This document shows, in pieces, positions 1 to 4,328 of a DNA stretch of 8,515 nt. The notes beneath the pieces are model-generated. The model did not search any database, had not been told where the DNA came from, and saw only the letters and a list, made by a program, of their open reading frames with translations. Position 1 is the first letter of the stretch. Each line of letters starts with the position of its first letter. Position numbers and translations under genes: made by a program. Source of the stretch: Clostridia bacterium (GTDB lineage Bacteria; Bacillota_A; Clostridia; Oscillospirales; CAG-272); assembly GCA_017407885.1 (NCBI GenBank), contig JAFQVU010000103.1, forward strand, positions 1 through 8,515. The letters are read 5' to 3'.

Positions 1-1
1 C

Positions 2-256
2 GAGGGAAAAGAGGAGCGCTTTGCATGGCTTAAGGGTATGGACACCTCAAAATGGTACAGTGACGATGAAGTCATGGCTCTCCCTCGCGGCACCGCTGTA
101 CGCTATGCAAAAACTGCGGCACGATTCAGAAAAGAGCTTATCGAAAAATACGGCGAAGAGCGCGGAAGCAAGGTGCGCTATGCTGAAGCATACGAGGTCT
201 GCGAATACGGCAAACCTTTAACTGAAGAACTGAAAGCAAAATTTTTCCCATTCTAA
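2..256 (+). CDS. 3' end of an unrecognised protein gene (truncated by window edge)
   Basis: The reading frame is open from position 2 and ends at TAA 254-256, giving 84 visible residues. An in-frame ATG lies at 38, but the frame stays open upstream of it (EGKEERFAWLKG precedes the Met). The AAGGG just before that ATG leaves only one base of spacing, so it is probably internal and the true start lies outside the window. The visible part is strongly charged (many K, R, E), has Trp and Tyr near its start (WLKGMDTSKWYSDDE) and ends in the hydrophobic FFPF. No membrane segment, signal peptide or catalytic motif could be recognised, and I assign no function. It lies on the same strand as the DUF4432 gene 141 bases downstream, so co-transcription is possible. 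No convincing promoter was found in the gap between them. Confidence 0.6.
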   Translation, partial: EGKEERFAWLKGMDTSKWYSDDEVMALPRGTAVRYAKTAARFRKELIEKYGEERGSKVRYAEAYEVCEYGKPLTEELKAKFFPF

Positions 257-269
257 ATGAGGTAATAGA

Positions 270-289
270 GTGAAAAATTAATTTTTCAC
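270..289. repeat. Perfect 20-bp palindrome downstream of the first gene
   Basis: The left half GTGAAAAATT is the exact reverse complement of the right half AATTTTTCAC. It starts 13 bases after the stop of the upstream gene. It could be an RNA hairpin protecting the 3' end or a DNA binding site. It is a poor intrinsic terminator: the stem is AT-rich and no T-run follows (the next bases are GCTACG). Confidence 0.7.
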
Positions 290-293
290 GCTA

Positions 294-354
294 CGAATTT
301 TTGTCTTTGTCGGCTTCGCCGCCAATTTCGCATGCGAAACCGACAAAAATATCG
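294..354. repeat. Three-way-junction inverted repeat (REP/MITE-like element)
   Basis: An outer stem pairs 294-305 (CGAATTTTTGTC) with 342-354 (GACAAAAATATCG), 12 bp with one bulged A at 351. It encloses two further hairpins: 311-321, CGGC-TTC-GCCG, and 326-339, TTTCGCATGCGAAA, a perfect 14-bp palindrome. An alternative outer pairing, 306-313 (TTTGTCGG) with 340-347 (CCGACAAA), competes with the first because the left arm carries a doubled TTGTC. No coding frame explains this. Such compact nested palindromes are typical of dispersed intergenic repeats. Only one copy is in the window, so its being a repeat family is inference. Confidence 0.55.
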
Positions 355-360
355 ATAAGT

Positions 361-385
361 AAGGAAGTCTTTGCTTTGCAAAGAC
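361..385 (+). promoter_or_regulatory. Shine-Dalgarno followed by hairpin ahead of the DUF4432 gene
   Basis: AAGGA at 361-365 is the only good ribosome binding site before the DUF4432 gene. It is followed at once by a perfect hairpin, GTCTTTGC (367-374), TTT loop, GCAAAGAC (378-385). The family-like ATG is at 398, too far from the site in linear sequence (32 bases). Two readings fit. In one, the folded hairpin brings the site to about 13 unpaired bases from ATG 398. In the other, translation starts at TTG 371, five bases after AAGGA and within the hairpin stem. Confidence 0.45.
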
Positions 386-397
386 ACGGTATTTAAT

Positions 398-1327
398 ATG
401 AAAAAAACAGAACTTTTGAAGCATATTGGCTCGGTCAGTCAGATCGGCGGCGTTAGAGATGTAATTCTCAATGACGGCAAAGCAAAAGGCGTACGCGCAC
501 TCGAAATAAACACCGGCAAGCTTCGTCTGACCGTACTTCCTGACAGATGTATGGACATTGCGCAGGCAGACTACTGCGGACGTGCGTTCAGCTGGATATC
601 GAAAACCGATATCACAGCTCCGCAGTATTACAACAAGGACGGTCTTGAGTGGCTTCGCGGGTTCTACGGCGGTCTTGTAACCACGTGCGGCCTCAAAAAC
701 ATCGGCGGTCCTACAGAATCTCAGGGGCTCCACGGACGTATTGCTAATACCCCTGCATCAAAAGTGAGTGTATTTGCGGATTGGGTTGGCGATGAATACA
801 TAATAAAAGTCAGCGGGGAGATGCGTGAATCCGGCGTATTCGGCGAAAACCTAGTCTTAAAGCGTACCATCGAAACAAAGCTGTTCTCGGATGAATTCAC
901 GCTCGAAGATACAGTAGTAAACGAGGGATTCGCAGACGAAAAATTCGTGCTCTGCTATCACTGCAACTTCGGTTATCCGCTCGTTACAGATGGGGCGAAG
1001 ATTATCGGTGTTCCCGATGATATCGCGGATATCACCGCACCGATCCACGGCAAGGAAGAGGAATGTATAGGCGTTGTTCATACCGGAGATGTTGCAACAG
1101 CCGGTATCGAGAATGACGAAATGGGTGTATATATCACTTATGACCGCAGTACCATGCCGGAATTTCTCGTTTGGAAGATGCTTGGCGAAAGCGAATACAC
1201 AGTTGGTCTTGAACCGAGAACTACAAACTTTGGCGGAGATAATCTTGCAAAGAACAATGCATACACCGTTATTAAGCCATTTGAAGAATACAAAACACAT
1301 CTTAAATTCAGCGTAAAAATGAAATAA
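398..1327 (+). CDS. DUF4432 / aldose 1-epimerase family protein
   Basis: This 309-residue cytosolic protein belongs to the DUF4432 branch of the galactose-mutarotase-like beta-sandwich fold, whose members are thought to bind or epimerise sugars; the exact substrate is unknown. Family-like blocks are the LPDRCMDIA motif (residues 47-55), GGLVTTCGL (91-99), GLHGRIANTPA (110-120), a YHCNFGYP block around His188, and LEPRTTNFGG around Glu272. By analogy with aldose epimerases, His112, His188 and Glu272 are candidate active-site residues; this is inference. There is no signal peptide or membrane segment. The start at ATG 398 is chosen because MKKTELLKHIGSVSQIGGVR looks like a normal family N terminus. 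A TTG at 371 would add nine residues and is better spaced from the only Shine-Dalgarno. The gene is followed after one base by a terminator, so it is the last of its transcript. Confidence 0.85.
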   Translation: MKKTELLKHIGSVSQIGGVRDVILNDGKAKGVRALEINTGKLRLTVLPDRCMDIAQADYCGRAFSWISKTDITAPQYYNKDGLEWLRGFYGGLVTTCGLKNIGGPTESQGLHGRIANTPASKVSVFADWVGDEYIIKVSGEMRESGVFGENLVLKRTIETKLFSDEFTLEDTVVNEGFADEKFVLCYHCNFGYPLVTDGAKIIGVPDDIADITAPIHGKEEECIGVVHTGDVATAGIENDEMGVYITYDRSTMPEFLVWKMLGESEYTVGLEPRTTNFGGDNLAKNNAYTVIKPFEEYKTHLKFSVKMK

Positions 1328-1328
1328 A

Positions 1329-1360
1329 AAATACGGGGTGCCATAAGGCATCCCGTATTT
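1329..1360. terminator. Bidirectional intrinsic terminator between convergent genes
   Basis: A 14-bp stem, AAATACGGGGTGCC (1329-1342) with GGCATCCCGTATTT (1347-1360), has a four-base ATAA loop and one G-T wobble. On the plus strand it begins one base after the DUF4432 stop and ends in TTTCTTT. On the minus strand the stem runs into ATTTTTTATTTC, a better T-tract, and would end the feo transcript about 70 bases after its last gene. It therefore probably serves both converging units. Confidence 0.85.
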
Positions 1361-1432
1361 CTTTGCAATTTTATATTTGAAAATAGCGAGTAGTTTATCG
1401 CTCCAGACAAATCCACACTCACCGGGTATAAA

Positions 1433-1597
1433 TTACTTATCCGATTGATGTGTATTTTCACCGCAGCATTTGCCGCTGCACTGCTTCGAGTGCGGACAGC
1501 CAATGCAATGATTACCGCTTTTTTTAGATTTGTAAATATAGAACGCCGCGCCGACGACTATACATAAAACAATCGCAATAATTATAATATCTATCAT
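1433..1597 (-). CDS. FeoB-associated Cys-rich membrane protein
   Basis: This small 54-residue protein was found by translating the minus strand downstream of feoB. It has a very hydrophobic N-terminal membrane helix (about residues 3-22, IIIIAIVLCIVVGAAFYIY), a short basic stretch (KSKKSG), then a Cys-rich tail with C31, C34, C40, C44 and C45 (CIGC...CSGKCC). This architecture matches the FeoB_associated family of Firmicutes, which sits next to feoB; its exact role in ferrous-iron uptake is not established. Start ATG is at 1597 and TAA ends at 1433. The gap from the feoB stop is 18 bases. Only a weak TGAAG lies upstream, so translation may depend on coupling to feoB. The Cys cluster could bind a metal, which is inference. 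Confidence 0.85.
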   Translation of the reverse strand: MIDIIIIAIVLCIVVGAAFYIYKSKKSGNHCIGCPHSKQCSGKCCGENTHQSDK

Positions 1598-1615
1598 AAT
1601 TCTATTAAAACTTCA

Positions 1616-3661
1616 TTAAGCCTTATTTGCGGCAAGTGTGTGATTATCTGCGCGCTTCATGTCAGATTTTACGCAAAGTGCCGTAAGAATACCAACGAAT
1701 ACTAAAACTGCGACACCGCCGCCGATTGCAGCACCAACATTTAAAGTATACGGTGCTGTAATAAGCGTGCCAATTGTATATACGAGATATGCGACAGTGT
1801 AACCTACCCCCATCTGAAGTCCGATACCTGCCCAAAGCCACTTTGCGCTCTTCATTTCGGAGTTCATTGCACCGATTGCTGCAAAACACGGGGGCGTAAA
1901 TAGGTTAAACATGAGATATGCAAGTGCCGCCACCGCTGTAATACCGAAAGCATCAACCACCGCGTTGCCTGCACCTTCCATCATTTCAAATGCATCTGTG
2001 TCAATGAGGTTAGAAATACCGTAGCAGACCGCAAGCGTTCCGACTACATTTTCTTTCGCGATAAAGCCGGTAACCGCCGCAGCTGCCATCTGCCAAGCTT
2101 TGATGCCGATGATCGGAACGAGCAGATACGAAATCGGACCTGCAATTGATGCGAGGATCGATGTATTTGCTGTACCCTCTTCGACAATCGCGAGGTTCCA
2201 GTCAAAGGACTGCATAACAAAGACCACAGCGTTGCACAGAAGTATGATAGTACCCGCCTTGACTATGTAAGCCCAACCGCGTCCGCACATTGATTTAAAA
2301 GCTCTCCAAAGACTTGGCAGCTTATATTCGGGAAGTTCGATGATAAAGAAGGATTTCTTATTCTTATATCCTGTAATCTTATTAATAAGCAGCGCACCGA
2401 TGAGAATAATAACAATACCTGCGAAATACATGAGCGTACCTACCCACGAAGAATCCGGGAAGAAAGCGCCTGCAAAAAGACCGATAACCGGAAGCTTTGC
2501 CCCGCATGGCATAAACGGAGCGAGCATCGCTGTAGCTCTTCGTTCACGCTCGTTGCGGATAGTACGGCACGCCATAACTCCGGGGATAGCACATCCGGTA
2601 CCGATAACAAACGGTATAACGGATTTACCGGAAAGACCGACCTTCTTAAAAATAGGATCGAGCACCACCGAAACACGTGCCATATAGCCGCAATCCTCGA
2701 GAAGCGCGATGAGGAAATACATTACCATAACAAGCGGCAGAAAACCGACAACCGCGCTCACGCCGCCGATAATTCCCTCAGTTAAAAGTGCGACGAGAAA
2801 TTCATTTCCGCCTTCGAGTGCACCTGCAACCCATTCCTTGAACATATCGATTAAGGTAACAAGTCCCGGTATGCTCACGCCTGATTCAAATTCATATCCC
2901 TCAGCAATCCAAACGCCAAGCCATGCCTGCGAAATCTGGAATACAAGGAACATAACAACCGCAAATATCGGAATACCAAGCCATTTGTTTGTCAGAACGG
3001 CATCGATCTTGTCGCCGATATTTTTATCCTTGGTAAGAACCTTACGCGTTTCAACATCCTTTACAAGCTTGTTTACGAACTCAAAGCGCTTGCGGTCAGC
3101 TACCTCAACAGCACGCTTGTCGGCAAGATTGACGTCCCCCTGCATATATGGAGCTTTCTGTGTGGCCTTCGCATGCGCTACAGCCGCTTCAACAACAGAT
3201 TTAAGACCGTCAGAGGAAGTAGAAACAGTGTTGACCACGGGGCAGCCAAGCTTTTCGGAAAGTGCCGCAATATCAATTTTTGTCTCTTTTTTCGCATTAA
3301 TATCGCTCTTGTTGAGCGCTACAACGACAGGGACACCAAGTTCAAGTATCTGTGTTGTAAAGAAAAGACTACGGCTCAAATTGGTCGCATCCACGATGTT
3401 TATAATAACGTCGGGGTTTTCATTCTTTATGTACGAGCTTGTAATGCTCTCCTCACTCGTAAAAGGAGACATTGAGTAAGCACCCGGCAGGTCAACGGCG
3501 ATGAGCTGATCGCCGCCTGAATAGTAGGTCTTTTTGATTGGATGTTCCTTTTTCTCCACAGTAACGCCTGCCCAGTTTCCAACCTTTTCGTTAGAACCGG
3601 TCAGCGCATTATACATTGTGGTTTTACCGGAATTCGGATTTCCGGTTAATGCTATTCTCAT
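1616..3661 (-). CDS. feoB: Ferrous iron transport protein B (FeoB)
   Basis: FeoB imports Fe(II) across the cytoplasmic membrane, using an N-terminal G domain fused to a polytopic membrane part. In this 681-residue protein the G motifs are G1 GNPNSGKT (7-14), G2 in the VGNWAGVTVE segment (Thr34), G3 DLPG (57-60) and G4 NKSD (117-120). They are followed by a helical linker and then the transporter region. Conserved Cys-containing blocks are GTGCAIPG (354-361, Cys357), MPCGAKLP (384-391, Cys386) and TPPC (589-592, Cys592). It is shorter than the roughly 770-residue Escherichia coli protein but of usual size for clostridial FeoB. ATG 3661 is chosen over a TTG at 3703 because GGAGG (3675-3671) lies nine bases upstream and MRIALTGNPNSGKT is a standard FeoB start. 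It follows feoA on the same strand, separated by a structured 125-base gap. The sequence is intact. Confidence 0.97.
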   Translation of the reverse strand: MRIALTGNPNSGKTTMYNALTGSNEKVGNWAGVTVEKKEHPIKKTYYSGGDQLIAVDLPGAYSMSPFTSEESITSSYIKNENPDVIINIVDATNLSRSLFFTTQILELGVPVVVALNKSDINAKKETKIDIAALSEKLGCPVVNTVSTSSDGLKSVVEAAVAHAKATQKAPYMQGDVNLADKRAVEVADRKRFEFVNKLVKDVETRKVLTKDKNIGDKIDAVLTNKWLGIPIFAVVMFLVFQISQAWLGVWIAEGYEFESGVSIPGLVTLIDMFKEWVAGALEGGNEFLVALLTEGIIGGVSAVVGFLPLVMVMYFLIALLEDCGYMARVSVVLDPIFKKVGLSGKSVIPFVIGTGCAIPGVMACRTIRNERERRATAMLAPFMPCGAKLPVIGLFAGAFFPDSSWVGTLMYFAGIVIILIGALLINKITGYKNKKSFFIIELPEYKLPSLWRAFKSMCGRGWAYIVKAGTIILLCNAVVFVMQSFDWNLAIVEEGTANTSILASIAGPISYLLVPIIGIKAWQMAAAAVTGFIAKENVVGTLAVCYGISNLIDTDAFEMMEGAGNAVVDAFGITAVAALAYLMFNLFTPPCFAAIGAMNSEMKSAKWLWAGIGLQMGVGYTVAYLVYTIGTLITAPYTLNVGAAIGGGVAVLVFVGILTALCVKSDMKRADNHTLAANKA

Positions 3662-3662
3662 A

Positions 3663-3680
3663 TTTGCTATCCTCCGCAAA
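3663..3680 (-). promoter_or_regulatory. feoB ribosome binding site in a small hairpin loop
   Basis: On the minus strand TTTGC (3680-3676) can pair with GCAAA (3667-3663), a 5-bp stem that displays the full GGAGG (3675-3671) in its eight-base loop. The start codon follows immediately at 3661. The GGAGG site is strong and fixes the feoB start. The short stem itself may be chance. Confidence 0.5.
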
Positions 3681-3682
3681 AT

Positions 3683-3688
3683 ATTATA
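3683..3688 (-). promoter_or_regulatory. Possible -10 box for an internal feoB promoter
   Basis: A perfect TATAAT reads on the minus strand at 3688-3683, upstream of the feoB ribosome binding site. The best -35-like sequence, TTGAAC, is 20 bases away, which is too far, and no well-spaced alternative was found. The implied leader would be only about 15 bases. The nearby operator and the terminator-like hairpin after feoA make a separate feoB promoter conceivable, but this is weak. Confidence 0.25.
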
Positions 3689-3702
3689 TCTTGATTCTTT
3701 CA

Positions 3703-3748
3703 AGACAAGTTCAAATGCACCGGTTAGCGCGCGCTAACCAACTTGTCT
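3703..3748 (-). repeat. Large hairpin in the feoA-feoB gap enclosing an operator
   Basis: The outer arms AGACAAGTT (3703-3711) and AACTTGTCT (3740-3748) are exact inverted repeats. They flank the 18-bp palindrome at 3722-3739. In minus-strand RNA the 9-bp outer stem stacks directly on the 7-bp GGUUAGC/GCUAACC stem with a GCGC loop, leaving a 10-base bulge (3712-3721) on the 3' side. No T-run follows, so it is not itself a terminator. It could stabilise the feoB transcript or take part in attenuation. Confidence 0.6.
3722..3739. promoter_or_regulatory. Operator copy 1 (feoA-feoB gap), perfect 18-bp palindrome
   Basis: GGTTAGCGCGCGCTAACC is a perfect palindrome and the best copy of the motif GGTTAGC-N4-GCTAACC found three times around feo. 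It lies about 60 bases upstream of the feoB start codon. The half-site GGTTAG is that of DtxR/IdeR-type iron boxes, so iron-dependent repression is the likely role. The regulator itself is not in the window. Confidence 0.65.
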
Positions 3749-3753
3749 GAAAA

Positions 3754-3773
3754 TAACGATCCGCAGACCGTTA
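3754..3773 (-). terminator. Terminator-like hairpin just after feoA
   Basis: On the minus strand an 8-bp stem, UAACGGUC with GAUCGUUA (one G-U pair), closes a UGCG loop. This loop belongs to the stable UNCG class with a C-G closing pair. It starts 14 bases after the feoA stop and is followed by UUUUC. The U-run is short, so it may be a partial terminator lowering feoB relative to feoA, or only a stabilising hairpin. Confidence 0.45.
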
Positions 3774-3786
3774 CCTCATTTATTCT

Positions 3787-3999
3787 TCAAATCATTATAG
3801 CCTCAGCCAATTGGCTGTCTATACTATATCTTCCATCTTTAATTGAGACCACGCAAGTACCTTTATGCCGTGAAACGACTGTAATCGGCTCGCCGCTATA
3901 GCATCCAAGGGAAAACAAAAAGGCATTAAGCTCCTCATCATCGGTTTCTATTTCCTTAATGATATATTCTTTTCCTTCAATTGCATCAGTAAGATTCAT
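3787..3999 (-). CDS. feoA: Ferrous iron transport protein A (FeoA)
   Basis: FeoA is a small cytosolic SH3-like protein that assists FeoB. This one has 70 residues, within the usual size. Typical features of the clostridial form are the GKEYIIKEIETDDEELNAFLFSLGCYSGEPITVVSR stretch, split here as GKEYIIKEI (about residues 9-17), DDEELNAFLFSLGC and EPITVVSR, followed by VVSIKDGRYSID and the terminal AEAIMI. ATG 3999 is preferred because GGTGAT lies six bases upstream. A GTG at 4008 would add three residues (MIH) but has no good ribosome binding site. It is the first gene of the feo cluster, with a predicted promoter at 4127-4099 and two operator copies in its roughly 93-base leader. The TGA stop is followed by a terminator-like hairpin before feoB. 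Confidence 0.93.
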   Translation of the reverse strand: MNLTDAIEGKEYIIKEIETDDEELNAFLFSLGCYSGEPITVVSRHKGTCVVSIKDGRYSIDSQLAEAIMI

Positions 4000-4040
4000 G
4001 TGTATCACCGCATTCTTTGTTAAATCATGTGTAAATGTGT

Positions 4041-4058
4041 AATTAGCCGAGGCTAACC
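4041..4058. promoter_or_regulatory. Operator copy 2 (feoA leader)
   Basis: AATTAGCCGAGGCTAACC matches GGTTAGC-N4-GCTAACC in 12 of 14 defined positions, with a perfect 14-bp palindromic core TTAGCC-GA-GGCTAA at 4043-4056. Relative to the predicted feoA transcription start near 4092 it covers about +35 to +52, so a bound repressor could block elongation. Confidence 0.65.
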
Positions 4059-4074
4059 GTTCTATTTAAAAATG

Positions 4075-4092
4075 AGTTAGCCATCACTAACC
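4075..4092. promoter_or_regulatory. Operator copy 3 (feoA transcription start)
   Basis: AGTTAGCCATCACTAACC fits GGTTAGC-N4-GCTAACC in 12 of 14 defined positions, with GTTAG and CTAAC arms in register. Its upstream edge coincides with the predicted +1 of feoA, the expected place for a repressor that stops RNA polymerase. The centre-to-centre distance to copy 2 is 34 bases. Confidence 0.65.
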
Positions 4093-4098
4093 TATATA

Positions 4099-4127
4099 AT
4101 GATAGCATCCCTTTCCTTATTTGTCAA
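4099..4127 (-). promoter_or_regulatory. feoA promoter (sigma-70/A type)
   Basis: On the minus strand a perfect -35 TTGACA (4127-4122) is followed after 17 bases by TATCAT (4104-4099), five of six matches to TATAAT. Transcription would start near 4092, at the edge of operator copy 3. This strong core promoter with downstream operators suggests high expression under iron limitation and repression when iron is plentiful. The regulatory reading is inference. Confidence 0.75.
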
Positions 4128-4237
4128 TGTTTTTGGAAATTATTTTTTCAATATTTGGATAATTCCTTTTTTTGAATAAATATTTTCTGCTTACATAATA
4201 TCAGATTGTGTTAATTATATAATTTCAGCGCTTTCTC
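4128..4237. other. AT-rich spacer between divergent feo and ABC promoters
   Basis: No gene is seen here. The stretch is very AT-rich. It contains an imperfect inverted repeat (GGAAATTAT 4135-4143 with ATAATTCC 4159-4166, then a T-run) and a perfect 12-bp palindrome AATTATATAATT at 4213-4224. The palindrome ends 13 bases before the -35 of the ABC promoter, a position suited to an activator or UP-element. AT-rich DNA produces such palindromes often, so neither is a firm site. Confidence 0.4.
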
Positions 4238-4266
4238 TTGCTAAATCGCTGCAAGTGTGTTATAAT
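4238..4266 (+). promoter_or_regulatory. Promoter of the carbohydrate ABC operon
   Basis: TTGCTA (4238-4243) is followed by a 17-base spacer and a perfect TATAAT (4261-4266). A TG one base before the -10 gives an extended -10 (TGTTATAAT). The start would be near 4273, leaving a leader of about 55 bases. No clear catabolite (cre) site could be matched; an AGCGCT at 4227-4232 and TTGC/GCAA arms around the spacer are too short to call. Confidence 0.7.
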
Positions 4267-4290
4267 ATAATCAATAGTAAATTCTTCTAA

Positions 4291-4325
4291 TATGCCGCAC
4301 CCCGGCTATAAAATAAGGATGTGAT
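4291..4325 (+). promoter_or_regulatory. Leader hairpin and near-perfect Shine-Dalgarno of the ABC ATPase gene
   Basis: AAGGATGTGAT (4315-4325) matches the full anti-SD complement AAGGAGGTGAT at ten of eleven positions and places the start at TTG 4329. Immediately upstream, TATGCCG (4291-4297) can pair with CGGC-T-ATA (4303-4310) around a CACCC loop, seven pairs with one bulged T. The ribosome binding site is firm; a function for the hairpin is not shown. Confidence 0.6.
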
Positions 4326-4328
4326 TAT

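Noticed and set aside
278..733. Minus-strand open frame opposite the DUF4432 leader and gene start
   Set aside because: It runs through the inverted repeats and the antisense of a conserved protein, with no family signal.
1385..1402. Small inverted repeat AGCGA...TCGCT after the feo cluster
   Set aside because: Only 5 bp with an 8-base loop; the strong terminator at 1329-1360 suffices.
2340..3479. Long plus-strand open frames (2340-2687 and 2709-3479) opposite feoB
   Set aside because: They are antisense to an intact FeoB with all G motifs. Their translations are low-complexity Ser/Thr/Arg-rich shadows without domains.
3662..3703. Upstream TTG 3703 as the start of feoB
   Set aside because: It would add 14 atypical residues and lacks a ribosome binding site, whereas ATG 3661 has GGAGG at nine bases and begins like other FeoB proteins.
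4093..4110. Possible Fur box (TATAATGATAG) at the feoA promoter
   Set aside because: Only a partial match to GATAAT-type repeats, and it is explained by the -10 region. The three TTAGC/GCTAA palindromes are a far better operator.
4135..4173. Inverted repeat plus T-run as a plus-strand terminator
   Set aside because: The stem is imperfect and AT-only in its core, and no plus-strand transcript is predicted upstream that would need terminating.
4226..4254. Possible CcpA cre site or LacI-type operator at the ABC promoter
   Set aside because: TG and CG are in the wrong spacing for cre. The AGCGCT, CAGCG/CGCTG and TTGC/GCAA arms are too short to stand out from chance.
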